A stretch of 64,000 nt of DNA from Fusarium oxysporum f. sp. lycopersici 4287. Lineage: Eukaryota > Ascomycota > Sordariomycetes > Hypocreales > Nectriaceae. The stretch spans positions 2,427,839 to 2,491,838 of the forward strand of contig NC_030989.1 in assembly GCF_000149955.1 (NCBI RefSeq). The letters run 5' to 3'. The translations under genes and the position numbers were made by a program. Each line of letters opens with the position of its first letter. The first letter of the stretch is position 1. Shown piece by piece: positions 24,901 to 34,730 of the stretch. A model generated the notes under the pieces. It did not search any database. It saw only the letters and a list, made by a program, of their open reading frames with translations, and was not told the origin of the DNA.

Positions 24901-25942
24901 GGGAAAGGGGTGGGGGCAGCTGTGTTGGCACCAGAATCTCCAGAGAAACCCACAGAGGTGTCATCGCCAGAAGCACCATCAGAATATCCAGGTGCACCAT
25001 TGGAACCGGGGGTCTGGGAGAAGGATTGGGAATCGAGCCCGTTCTGAGAGCTATTCTCACCATCTGGCCCAGAACTGTTGCTAACACCCGAGTCAGACCC
25101 AGAGTTGGAGCCGGAGTTTGAGCTGGCGGAATCATCACTAGGATCGTTGGCACCACCGACGCTGTTACCATCTTCGGGGTTGCTACTATCACCAGATCCT
25201 GTACCATCGTCTGACCCTGTACCAGAGCTTGAAGGGCTACCATCGGGACCCCAAATGTCGAGGGTCAGCGTGGTGAAAGGAGGAACAGAAGATGCAGGCA
25301 TCAGAGAAGTGAAATCTGCAGGCTTGGTAGGGAGGGCTGATAGGAATTCTGAGCCATCAGAATCCGAATCGTCAGGCCAGGGGAAATCTTGTCCGTCCTG
25401 AGTGTCTGTTGGGTAGACAGTGGCATCATCGAGTCTTTGTGGAGCGGAGAGAACAGGTGGGGAGGTCAGAGACACCAGCGTTGGGAGAACCGGGTGAGCC
25501 AGGGATGTTCTGAGGTGCATTGGTAGGAAAGCTGCCAGGAACGATAACTGAACCAGCACCAGGGATATTGAGAGAAGAGCTACCAGGAAGGTTTCCCGGA
25601 ACACCACCAGGGACACCACTAGGTCCATTAGGGGGGAGACCGTCAGAGCCACCGTCGGTAGAGCCGGGGCCGGCGCTGCTGGGCAAGGAGCCAGGAACAT
25701 TTCCAGCAGCGTTGCTTGGGTAGGAAGGGTTACCAGACCCGTCGGTGTTGCCAGGAATGATGTTGCTAGAACCACCAGGCGAGCTACCAACTGGGCTCCC
25801 GTTGGGGTTTCTGTCATTCAAGGTTAGTCGGGGACAAAGATGAGCGGCGCGTTGTAACTTACCCGTAGTCAGTTGCCTGAGCGGCAGTATGACCCAAGAG
25901 ACTGGTGGCCACAAGGACCCCGAGAGACGCGGCGATACGCAT
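21904..25942 (-). CDS. secreted Ser/Thr/Gly/Pro-rich repeat protein with Cys-containing C-terminal domain
   Basis: Three exons on the minus strand: 25942-25863, 25810-22614 and 22566-21904, about 1,312 residues once one base is corrected. Exon 1 encodes a clear signal peptide (MRIAAS..LLGHTAAQA). The middle is disordered and rich in Gly, Ser, Pro and Asp, and carries eight spaced copies of a motif of the form G-x-D-G-x-P-T-x-V-x-S-T followed by a hydrophobic W/F-V-x-P. The last exon encodes a compact domain with several cysteines (near LGC, EWCEF, ACPTF, CIAASC) and no membrane span or obvious GPI signal. I read it as an extracellular or cell-wall protein; adhesin-like function is only a guess. 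The frame changes by one base in the C run at 25459-25462 (GGGG on the plus strand): three C instead of four gives an uninterrupted SDLPPVLSAPQRLDD. I do not recognise the C-terminal domain family with confidence. Confidence 0.78.
23320..25255 (-). repeat. eight degenerate copies of a GTDGLPT-type coding repeat
   Basis: Within the secreted protein, copies of the core G-(T/P/Q)-D-G-(L/K/S)-P lie at about 25240, 24690, 24425, 24195, 23960, 23710, 23485 and 23335. The six well-conserved inner copies are spaced 225-265 bases apart, close to 80 residues. Most copies are preceded by (T/S)-(Y/F)-T-(I/V)-(I/T)-G and followed by V-x-S-T-W-(V/A)-(V/I)-P. The outermost copies have lost the tail. The spacer sequences between copies differ strongly, so only the core is under visible constraint. 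Confidence 0.8.
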
Positions 25943-26978
25943 CTTGGGTGATCAACTTCGACGTGGAGAAAGTCGAGCGGTTGAGGGGCGTGCACACGGA
26001 GAAGAGAAGGTGTGGGATGATTGCTGTTGGTGGGCAAGTGTAAAATGCTTTGCCAGAAAAGCTGAGAAGAGAGAGCTTGAAGACGAATGTAACGGAAACG
26101 AGAGAACTGAGAAGATGCTTCTTCTCGAGATGAGGAGGATTGAGGATGAAGAGAAAAGGAGATGAAGTGGGATGAAGAAGAGAAGAAGAAATTTTGGGAA
26201 CGAGATCGAGAGGAGAAGGATATGTACGGCGGGTGCCGAGGCGGAGGGGGACGAGGGCAGGAGTTCCTTCCTTCTGGAGCGGCAGAATGTTGGGGATGAC
26301 GCGTTGAGGAGTTGCGCGAGCCAGAGGGTAAGGAAGTCACGACGAGAGGAGGAAGGAGTTCGGGCACTGCGTGAGGCAGTTGCCAGCCGGCAGTTGTGCC
26401 CCTATTGGACCAGATCAACCAAAGAGGCAGGCGCATCAATCAATGTGAGAACTAGGTCTAACTTTTTACTTGCATGCGGTAATCCAATTTAATGTTAAGT
26501 TAGTCTCTATTGCTATTGTAAGATGTCCATCTCTTCAAGTTCTAAGAATGTGATGTGAAGCTTCACTAGTAACTTGAACTTCGAACACATGGAACTCAGT
26601 TAAAGTCACCACATGGGCTCTTGAGCGAGTCGAAGTTCAGCAGCCAGTGTTCCTTCCTGTTCCCCAGCTGTTGGCAGTGTCCTGCACCTGGAACGCCACG
26701 CAAGATGGGACGATTTCTCGCGAGGGAAGCACTCAGCAGGCAGGCATGCAAGGTTTGGTGCCTCAGTCATTCTGGATCCCAGCAGGCCTTCCATTTTGGA
26801 GATGCTGCTTCCGGTGAAGGAAATGTGCTAGGTGTGGTCAGAATAGTGGAAGGGGCTCATGCGCAGAGAATATGAGTACACTGGCATCGAGACGAGTTGT
26901 CGAACCCAATGGCAGGTCGGTGAAATAGACAATCAAGATAGCATTAAACTCATATCATGGTAATTCATTATCCTTGGC
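25943..26978. other. intergenic, with purine-rich tract
   Basis: No gene is supported. From about 26060 to 26240 the plus strand is strongly purine-rich (GAGAAGA, GAGGA words), which means the minus strand, the sense strand of the secreted protein gene, is CT-rich just upstream of its start. Such tracts are typical of highly used fungal core promoters and leaders. The remainder to 26978 holds the 3' flank of the next minus-strand gene's right neighbour boundary and shows nothing notable. Confidence 0.5.
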
Positions 26979-27966
26979 TCATGCTACATCATCGGAATAA
27001 TCAGTGTAAGGGGGAGGTGCATCGGGGTGAGGGTCCTCGTGGGCATCATCTTGGTACGTCTGACCGTTCGCAGCAGTATTCTCAGCACGGCTCCTACTCT
27101 CCTCCTCGATCCGAGCGGTCCACTGAGCTGCACCAGCTGTAGTTGTCAGGAGAAAGAAGAGCGACAAGACAGGGATGAGTTCAAGAATCATGGCGACTGT
27201 GCCGAACCAAACATACTCCCAGGCGCGATCCCTCAATGCCTTCTTCTGCCCAACCTTTGAGAAACCCTTGATCTGGAACCAGCGATAATGAGCGAGCTTG
27301 CCGAGTCGAGTTCCAGTGATGATGATAAAGGCAGGCGTGCCAACAACTGGAACAAGGTTGAGCGGCAGGAAGACAATGAGCTCAACAATCTGGATGATGC
27401 TCCATGGAGTGTAGATGGCAGCAGTAGTGGGCTTTCCGAGCATTCTGACCGGGTTCGGTGCGTCTAAGAACAGGATTCGCTGTGGTGCAACAAGATCCCT
27501 ATGTCCAAGCTTGATGAGGGCCGCCTACAATTGTCAGTCACTGAACTACAAATAACAACCGTTTCTCAGTCCAATTACTTACATCAAATACATCCACTCG
27601 ACATTCGTCAACGAAGAAGCCCTCGAACAGACCCTGGATGATGACCAATCCTTCGCCTAGTACCAGTACCACAGCATTGACCCACGCGCCCCAGCCATGG
27701 AAGATCGCTAAGAAAGCATACTGGGGCAAGAAGGCAAACGTGAAGAGTAAAAGGTACACCAAGAACGAGATTAAAGATATTGGCAGGATCCTTCCCAGCA
27801 GGAGTGGCCAGAACTCGCGGTTTTGAATGAAGAACCAGATGCCACGTAAAGGATACGACGCGGCAACGCCGGCCCTCTTGAGGTACAGCCACGGCCGATG
27901 GATTGGGCCTGTCCAAGGTCCTACATGAGGATGGTTTGAGTTCTGATACGAGCCGTTGGAGGGCAT
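26979..27966 (-). CDS. Rrt8/Lds1-like integral membrane protein
   Basis: Two exons, 27966-27583 and 27524-26979, joined by a 58-base intron (GTAAGT..TAG) in phase 0, giving 309 residues. Four strongly hydrophobic stretches are visible, near residues 50-80, 90-115, 155-190 and 225-250, flanked by a charged tail rich in Asp and Pro (PPPYTDYSDD at the end). The combination of SYPLRGIWFF, the paired hairpins and the LVPVVGTPAF block resembles the fungal Rrt8/Lds1/Lds2 family. In yeast these proteins sit on lipid droplets and help build the outer spore wall. In a filamentous fungus without yeast-type spores the role may be more general lipid-droplet or membrane biology. The family call is by pattern only. 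Confidence 0.72.
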
Positions 27967-28248
27967 TTTGACGATTGATATGCAGTGATGGAGGTTCTTG
28001 AAGGCATCACCAAGAGGGGCTTACAGATTACATGTGGTGTTGCAGGCAACAATAACAGCGACTGTGACGTCAAAGAGCGGAAAATCTGGCTGAAGAGTGG
28101 GGCCGTGCAGTCCTCACTCAACTTCGACTGGTTCAGCGACGTTTCAGAACCTTCGGAAATCCCAGCAATGAGAGAACTTCCCAGCGCAACTTTACGGAAA
28201 CTTGCAAAAAGAAAGCCTTGCAAACGCTCGCAACCGAATTATAGGAAC

Positions 28249-28331
28249 AGCCCGATGCGGGGGTCGAACCCGCAACCTTGAGATCGCGTACTCGTAAGAG
28301 TCTCACGCTCTACCGATTGAGCTAACCGGGC
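28249..28331 (-). tRNA. tRNA-Lys (anticodon CUU) with a 10-base intron
   Basis: On the minus strand the sequence folds as a complete cloverleaf. The acceptor stem pairs GCCCGGT (from 28331) with ATCGGGC (ending at 28250), with U as discriminator at 28249. The D arm has TTAGCTCAATCGGTAGAGC, and the T arm has GGTTCGACC inside a GC stem. The anticodon stem pairs TGAGA with TCTCA and encloses CTCTTA, then CGAGTACGCG, then A. Removing the ten bases CGAGTACGCG leaves the 7-base loop CTCTTAA with anticodon CUU and a 73-base mature tRNA. The intron position, one base 3' of the anticodon, is the canonical one for nuclear tRNA splicing. Confidence 0.93.
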
Positions 28332-28694
28332 GTGGCTCTTATTGGTTGGGAGCCGTGGCCTCAGTTGCGTACTGGTGCTGTCGGAGTTGGAGAGATTCAG
28401 TCGCCGTTTGGGCAGTTTCTGAGGGAGATGTGAGAAAGCAAAGATGATATTGATGCTTTTCTAACCCTTTTCACGATAGCTTTGAGACTCGAGCGGGGTA
28501 ATAGATGCACCGCCTTTGAGGCTGATAAGTGTGACAGATTGGGCTGATTCCTGCTATTTGAGAAAACTCATCTCTCTGACGATGTGTTAAATGTCCTTTC
28601 AACCATTATCATCTCCTAACTTACGTGATTCTAGTAACCAATGTGAGACACGCCGGTTCTTGGTGATGTTTCTTGCTGATACATCGATAGCATA
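28332..28694. other. intergenic, tRNA 5' flank and GFA-gene promoter
   Basis: This 363-base stretch holds the 5' flank of the minus-strand tRNA and the promoter of the GFA-type gene. It contains no supportable open frame. Confidence 0.5.
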
Positions 28695-29123
28695 ATGAAT
28701 CCCAAGATCGAATGCCAGTGCGGCGCAGTCCAAATCACAGCCTCACGACCCCAACCCCTCAGTGTTTACTGCTGCCATTGTACTGAATGTCAGAAACAAT
28801 CTGCTTCTGCCTTTGGTACATCAGCCATCTTCCCAGCTGACGACATGTGGCCTCTCTCTGAAGATGTCCTGTCCAAGCTGGGAGTCTGGAAGCGACCTAC
28901 AGACGAGGGAAATACCCTGGAGTGCTACTTTTGCAAGACGTGCGGCGTGAGGGTCTTACATCGTAGCGTCTTGCCGGACGGCCAAGGCAAGCCATATCTG
29001 TCGGTGAAAGGGGGTTGTGTCGAGGGGTTGAGTTGGGAGAATGCGGAGCATATTTACACTCGGAGCGCTCGTGTTCCTGTGCCTGAAGGAAGTTATCAAA
29101 CGGTGCCTGGAGCACAGGATTAA
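28695..29123 (+). CDS. GFA/CENP-V-type zinc-binding protein
   Basis: Single exon, 142 residues, the usual length of the glutathione-dependent formaldehyde-activating enzyme (GFA) fold. The zinc-binding pattern is complete: C7-x-C9 near the start, C26-C27 and C29-x-x-C32 in CCHCTECQKQSASAFG, and C80-x-x-C83 in FCKTCG. Proteins of this fold bind one or two zinc ions; one member promotes formation of S-hydroxymethylglutathione, but most fungal members have no proven substrate. The protein should be cytosolic, with no signal or membrane segment. The SDR gene follows on the same strand, 494 bases downstream, but there is no evidence of co-regulation. Confidence 0.88.
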   Translation: MNPKIECQCGAVQITASRPQPLSVYCCHCTECQKQSASAFGTSAIFPADDMWPLSEDVLSKLGVWKRPTDEGNTLECYFCKTCGVRVLHRSVLPDGQGKPYLSVKGGCVEGLSWENAEHIYTRSARVPVPEGSYQTVPGAQD

Positions 29124-29617
29124 ATTTTGAGCATCGGAAGCAATCAAGCTTCACCACAGGGCCTTGCACCCGTAAGACCAGAAGAATGTTTGAACAAGTT
29201 TGTAGAAATGATTACAATTATGATAACCTCGCGTATCTAATACGATGATATTACACGCCCGCGGGTGGGGTCATCGGGAATCCGGCCCCTGTCGGAGGTG
29301 CCAAAATACCATAAAGCCGATCCCGTGGGCCATCTCCGACCGAATTTGAGCATCACCGCGTCGGGGCCCACATTACCTCGACTTGACCCTGAACTTGGCC
29401 ATGTACTTTCTACGATGCGAGCTAATATCAGAGTTTCGACATCGACCCAGCCTCAATGATAATATCGATAGCCCTGTGTATAGACAGGGGTGACAAATGC
29501 CATTCAGAAGCAATAAATAGAATGGATATATAAGTCCTCGATGCCCTTCTCCTCGAACCATGAACTCATCATCATTATCGCTGTCTAATAGCCTCAATAT
29601 CAAGCTCATCTTAGAGA
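29124..29617. other. intergenic between GFA and SDR genes
   Basis: This region is probably the SDR promoter. It has a GC-rich block at 29255-29380 that includes an inverted TCCG/CGGA pair (listed separately) and then an AT-rich leader with a TATATAA-like word near 29528. Confidence 0.5.
29281..29296. promoter_or_regulatory. candidate Zn2Cys6 site, CCG-N8-CGG inverted repeat
   Basis: TCCG at 29281-29284 and CGGA at 29293-29296 form a perfect inverted pair with an 8-base spacer, inside a GC-rich block about 325 bases before the SDR start codon. Binuclear zinc-cluster regulators commonly bind paired CGG triplets with a fixed spacer. Only the sequence pattern supports this. Confidence 0.25.
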
Positions 29618-30682
29618 ATGAGTGTTCGAACACAACTTTTTCCTCCGTCTCCTACCTTCACAGAATCTTCCCTACCCTCCTTGAACTTCAGGGTATACAT
29701 CATCACGGGCGCAACATCTGGTGTTGGTCTGGAACTGGCTAAGATTCTCTATTCCCGCTCAGCGATCGTTTACATAGCTGCACGTAACTATTCCAAGATC
29801 ACGTCGGCCATAAAAGAGGTGCAGTCAGCGTTTCCTGATTCAACAGGACGTCTTGAGTCACTATGTGTTGACCTTTCCGACCTCCCAAGTATCAAGCCTG
29901 CAGCTCAGCAATTTCTCGCTAAAGAAATAAGACTCGATGGTCTAGTGCTCAATGCTGGTGTCATGATGCCTCCTGAGGGTAGCAAGACCGAGCAGGGGCA
30001 TGAGTTGCAGATGGGAACAAACTGTTTGGGCGGATATCTAATGTCGCGACTTCTCGAGGAGCTTCTGGTGAAGACCACGGTTGTCGCAGACGAGGGAACT
30101 GTTCGAGTTGTATGGCTTGCAAGTACTCTTCAGATGGGCACGCCCAAGGGGGGCCTTGTCTGGGATGAGGTAAAGAAGGAGCCGAAAGTGGTCAAAGACC
30201 AGATGGAGAACTATATGATGAGCAAGGCCGGTAATCTTCTCTTGGCCCACGAGACTTCTCAGCGATTGGGATCGCAAGGAATTATATCAGTGGTGAGTTT
30301 GCCCTCATGGGAGTGACAGTGCGATGCTAACGAGGTAGGCTGTCAACCCAGGGTTCTTGAAGACGGAGCTTCAGCGCCATATGCCCGGACCTGTGTCTTT
30401 CATGATGGTAAGTGGACATACTACGTCTTGGGCAAATATGTTGACGATATGCAGGGCCTCATGTTTAAAGCGCCCAAGTATGGAGCTTATAGTGAGCTGT
30501 TCGGACTGCTGTCACCAGATATCACCGCCGATAATAACGGAGTCTTGATTTACCCTTGGGGTCGCATCGGATGCATCCCAGATGACATCAAGGTGTCTTT
30601 GAAGAATGGACAAGAGGGGGGTACTGGCCTCTCAAAAGCTTTCGCTGACTGGTGTGAGAGAGAAGCTCGTCAGTACCAGTAG
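29618..30682 (+). CDS. short-chain dehydrogenase/reductase, retinol dehydrogenase-like
   Basis: Three exons, 29618-30292, 30339-30407 and 30455-30682, all phase 0, giving 323 residues. The cofactor loop TGATSGVG lies at residues 30-37, NAGV follows near 110, the catalytic Ser is probably S169 and the catalytic pair is Y199 and K203 (YMMSK). Splicing of the first intron joins GIISV to AVNPGF, the conserved strand after the active site, which confirms the border. The whole resembles the fungal retinol dehydrogenase/WW-domain oxidoreductase-like group of classical SDRs, most of which use NADP(H). The substrate is unknown. No transit or membrane signal is clear; the first 25 residues precede the Rossmann fold and are not typical of a targeting peptide. 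Confidence 0.88.
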
Positions 30683-30806
30683 TTGGTAGGCCAGCAAGAA
30701 GTATTTGGTTTGGTAGAGTGATTTCCATTTAGATCTAAACAATCTCACACGGGTATCATATCATAACTTATCCCCAACGCCGTTGTACAAAAGAAATCAT
30801 GGTCTA

Positions 30807-31739
30807 CTAGAATTCGTCCTTTTTCTCCCCTGTCCTTCGTTGCTTGCGACTGACCTGGTTTAGTCGTACGTCCACCACCACCGGCCGATGGTCCGAAATA
30901 AAGACCCCATCTTCATATCGCGAGTTAACCACCGCAAAGGCCTTGAATTCGATACCGGTCGGGTCGTGCACGAAAATGTGATCGAGGTACATGTCGTCCC
31001 ATGGGACTGTAGTAAATCCAGTGTAAGTATACGACGAATGTCCATAGCGCTTACTCTGAGGGACAAGGCTCTTCACGTCGTTCATGGTTTTGGCGAGATG
31101 CTTGTAAGCCGCACCGCTGGGGGAGGAGTTGAGGTCGCCACCGATAAAGACAGGTATAGTCTCACCGTCGAGTATAGACCAGGTCTCAGCAATATCAGTG
31201 ATTAGTTTTGCCGAATTAGCACGAGCTTTCTTCCCCTTGTGGTCGAAATGTGTACACATGTAGACCATGCGATTGCCCGTAGCGGCATGTTGAAAGCGCG
31301 CGACGGTGACAATCCTTGGAAATGCGGCGTCCCATCCCCTGGAACCAACTTTCTCAGGCGTGTCGCTCAGCCAGTATGTTTTCTTGTCCTCAATATTCCA
31401 GACAGAAGGACGGTAGAAGATTGGGGAGAATTCATCACTTTGGCCGCCTCTGCGGCCGATACCATAGTAGTCCCACTCGCTTCCCAGATCTTGTTGGATG
31501 TCTTGGATTTGCGGATACAATGCTTCTTGCATGCACACAATGGATTCAGGTCTTCCAGAAGTCTCGTAGTTGATTTGGGCTGTTAAGCGTGGACGACGAA
31601 CGGGCCATAATTCCTCACCCCATTGGGGCTTGTCTGGTGCGAGGCGAATGTTGTAAGTGACAAGTCGAACATCAGTACTTCGAGATAGAGGCGCTGTAGC
31701 CGCGAGTGCAGCGGAGAGCACAAGAGATGTAAACTTCAT
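30807..31739 (-). CDS. secreted endonuclease/exonuclease/phosphatase-family protein
   Basis: Single exon on the minus strand, 310 residues. The first 21 residues are a probable signal peptide (MKFTSLVLSAALAAT..). The EEP fold motifs occur in order: VTYNIR near residue 28, an MQEAL metal-binding Glu near 70, THFDH near 160, GGDLNSSP near 200 and the catalytic ISDHRPV near 280. The arrangement matches the magnesium-dependent DNase I/sphingomyelinase/inositol phosphatase superfamily. Fungal secreted members of this size are annotated as hydrolases of nucleic acids or phospho-compounds, but the substrate cannot be read from the sequence. The tail is basic (SRKQRRTGEKK). Confidence 0.88.
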   Translation of the reverse strand: MKFTSLVLSAALAATAPLSRSTDVRLVTYNIRLAPDKPQWGEELWPVRRPRLTAQINYETSGRPESIVCMQEALYPQIQDIQQDLGSEWDYYGIGRRGGQSDEFSPIFYRPSVWNIEDKKTYWLSDTPEKVGSRGWDAAFPRIVTVARFQHAATGNRMVYMCTHFDHKGKKARANSAKLITDIAETWSILDGETIPVFIGGDLNSSPSGAAYKHLAKTMNDVKSLVPQSKRYGHSSYTYTGFTTVPWDDMYLDHIFVHDPTGIEFKAFAVVNSRYEDGVFISDHRPVVVDVRLNQVSRKQRRTGEKKDEF

Positions 31740-33539
31740 TTCGATTTATTCCGATGGTTTGTGGCTGATGGAGAGAAAAACCATATGAGGGTTTTTGATC
31801 CCCAGTGGCTTTATGATCGGTTTGCTTTTTGGTATGCTGTTGTGGACGCAGTTGACGCAGCTTTACCGTCGATGTTGTCACTGACAAGATTCGGCACCGA
31901 CAACCAACAAACTACAACGTTTATTGAGGCTGATGCAGATTCCAGTTTCAACATGTAGAATTGGGTCATCGGGGGTAGCGGGACCTCTTGTAGGATACCG
32001 GCGGAAGGTTCGGATTCACCCGCAAAGAATTCTATGACGATCACCAAGAACGAGCACCCAGTGAAATCGATAGTGTCTGTAGCCACTCAGAGCGTCGTAC
32101 GCAATGGGCCTCCGTGGCCCCATGTAAGTGGCGTGCATTCGCCAGGCCCAAGATAAGCTTGGTTGGTTGTTATTCTCATGGCTTGGTATTGGCTGAATCA
32201 TTAGCATTGGGTTGCATCCCCCACAAGCCGACTAGCACTATCTATCCGATCGACCCTTGTATAATTCTTGCACGAGGCACTTTATTAGGCTCTTGTTTGA
32301 CGTTTTGTTCACTGTAACTACTGACTTGTATGTGCTGCAACTCTAACATTTGCACTATCACACCGTATCCTCTTAAGAGTTCCTCGTGGTGTGGTCATGC
32401 ATGATTCTGTTGGTCCAGTCAACGCTAACAGACAATACACATGGGCCTCGTCAGTGTTGTCTCACGGGCTCCGCAACATGCCAAGAGAATAAGCTCACAA
32501 ATCATTGATAATCTTTGAGCAACGGGCAGATTCTCTTGCTCAGTGCAAGGAGCGAGCATCGGAGTCAATCAGTCCCTGGTAAAAAAGCTAACCCAGAAAC
32601 TCGGCGGTCCAATTGCCACTCATGTTGCATTTCTCATCCAAGTTTGTCCCCAGCTATAGACAGAATAAAGTTCACGCTATAAAGAGGGGAAATATGAGTG
32701 TAGTTTCAAGCTCCATGAATGATCAAGATGGCTGGTACAAGTCTACAAGGTTATGCCAACCCCGAACTGATGATTCTTCCGTATGTGCGCCGAGAGACGG
32801 TTCGGAAACAAGTACCGCACGGCGTGGCAGTTGAGTTTGGCAGGGCATATGTCATGACCACGGCAATACAAGGTAAACTATGCGTATTGATGGCCATGTT
32901 GGACTCGACCATGAGCTTCTCAAGGAAATAGTATCAGGTCACTAGACTTCGGGAACGTCGATAACGAAGCCAAAGCTTAAAGAAATCAACGGCTCAAATA
33001 AGCGCGAAGTCTTCTGAACACGCGTCAGATCATTAAATCGGACGGAGTTAAGACTTTCATGCAGTCAGCACCTTCTTACCTCACCTCAGGCGACGATCCT
33101 TCGTAAGATGCACATTGTTGGGCAAGCGAACGCCCACTTACCGATACCACAGGTCTGCCTCTCAATCCTACTCGGCGTATATAGACAAAAGCACCAACAA
33201 GAGGTTCAGTTTTCTTTTCTTAAGACAACAAAAGTCCTTGTATCGAGCATGCTCATATGCTTAAAAGCCCCATAAGGTGGCTTAAACTTTCCCTGCGCCT
33301 TTGACCCCTGCTTCTAGAACGCCTTCTGTGAAGAGACGTGGAAGCTTTCAAGCGGGAACTGACTGGGCTTCAAACAATAAAGCTTGGACACACACTATCG
33401 CAGGAAAAGAGTATTGGACCATATCTTCGTCGATCCTCCGCGAAGATGCAAGTTGCCGTTTTCAATGAGAGGCGTTGACTAATCTTCAGCATATTCATAA
33501 CTCAACTTCAGGTCGGACTCAACCAGCCTCGCGAAGCAC
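31740..33539. other. 1.8-kb intergenic region, no gene seen
   Basis: This region lies between the start of the secreted EEP gene and the 3' end of the gelsolin-like gene, both on the minus strand. Only short open frames occur, without codon bias or known motifs. It includes AT-leaning stretches but no repeat or mobile element that I can recognise. Confidence 0.5.
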
Positions 33540-34730
33540 TCATGCAGCAAGAGCTCTCGTAAAGGCCCGACTCTCGCCACCTTCAACAACCTTAGCCACA
33601 GGCGTAAGATATGCATCTTCATGTCCACTCTCTGCCTGTAAATGCCGCACATATGCCTGCGTAACCTTGAACCAGCTCTTCTTCTCAGCGGCGCTCGATC
33701 CGCTTCCCTGCCAGACCCAAATAGCTCTTCCGCCATCATCAAGCAAGAAAACATCGTCGCTCTCCAGGTCATCATGCAATATCCGCTCGGCTTCCTTGAC
33801 AAGACCAAAAGAGAGCTGTCCTGATGCGTCGCTGAGTCTGAACAGCTTCTTGGACGCTTTGTCAGCGGTGCGAGGAGTAAAGGGTTTCTTGCAGTGGAAG
33901 CCTTCGCGCGGTGTTTCGTCATCGCCGCCGAGAAGATCGACAATTCGTCGTGAGCGGGACTCAGTCTGTGCAATAACTTCGACTTCTGAGTGTTTTGCGA
34001 CAGTCATGTCGTGTACGATCTGAGCTGCCTTGGCCTTCTCCATTGGACTGCAATCCTTGCCCTGCCATAACCAGATCTTGTCGCCAACATCCAGCACAAA
34101 GACATCCGTGTCGTCTAGGCTTGTCCAGGTGGGCTCGACTTCGTGAACTACAACTCCATTGGCGCCAGCGGCTGGGTTCTTAAACACACGCAGCAAGGTG
34201 AGCGTCTGCTTTGGTTCCTCTTCTTCTTCTACGTGTCTGAACCCAGACTCAATTCCGCCAGACCGAATAGAGATTCGTGGGAACAGTGCTAGAAAGTCAT
34301 CTGAAGGCGCTTCTTGAATTTCTCGATGTTGGGTTGCCGAGCCTTTGAGGAACTCATCCAATTCGACGGTCTTGTACGCCGCGGTACCTGCTTCATCCTG
34401 TGACGTATGCTTTCCCAGCCAAAAGAAGATGTCGTGAACGAGCTTCTCGGTACCATCATTACTGCCAATCAGTTCCGAGAAGAGTACGATAAAGCTATCG
34501 CCATCATAGAACTGGCCGTACTTTTCCTTTGGCCAAGGAATGACCTCGAATTGCTCAATGCGCCAGATAAATAGCCCAGGCTCGACGCCAACTTTGCCAT
34601 CCTTCCAAGCTGGCTCCGTAAGCGCCGAATTGTACTTGACTTGATGGTCAATATCGGACCCGATCAGCTCGACGTTGCTATCCTTGATATCGTATTCCTT
34701 TGGATGAACGAGGCCTTGATTTGGTGCCAT
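33540..34730 (-). CDS. three-repeat gelsolin-like actin-binding protein (severin/fragmin type)
   Basis: Single exon, 396 residues. Three gelsolin-like modules can be followed by their IWRIEQFEVIPWP, DIFFWLGKHTSQDEAGTAAY, VFVLDVGDKIWLWQGKDCS and VFLLDDGGRAIWVWQGSGSS strands, at roughly residues 50-150, 180-270 and 300-395. Acidic residues at module ends (for example DE in TSQDEAGTAAY) fit the calcium-binding positions of gelsolin repeats. Proteins with three repeats, such as fragmin and severin, cut and cap actin filaments in a calcium-dependent way. A role in actin turnover in hyphae is inferred. There is no signal peptide, as expected for a cytosolic protein. Confidence 0.9.
   Translation of the reverse strand: MAPNQGLVHPKEYDIKDSNVELIGSDIDHQVKYNSALTEPAWKDGKVGVEPGLFIWRIEQFEVIPWPKEKYGQFYDGDSFIVLFSELIGSNDGTEKLVHDIFFWLGKHTSQDEAGTAAYKTVELDEFLKGSATQHREIQEAPSDDFLALFPRISIRSGGIESGFRHVEEEEEPKQTLTLLRVFKNPAAGANGVVVHEVEPTWTSLDDTDVFVLDVGDKIWLWQGKDCSPMEKAKAAQIVHDMTVAKHSEVEVIAQTESRSRRIVDLLGGDDETPREGFHCKKPFTPRTADKASKKLFRLSDASGQLSFGLVKEAERILHDDLESDDVFLLDDGGRAIWVWQGSGSSAAEKKSWFKVTQAYVRHLQAESGHEDAYLTPVAKVVEGGESRAFTRALAA

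Noticed and set aside
22602..25401. Several long open frames on the plus strand and alternative minus frames over the secreted repeat gene
   Set aside because: They are shadows of a low-complexity Gly/Ser/Pro coding region; they lack motifs and the repeats are meaningful only in the chosen frame.
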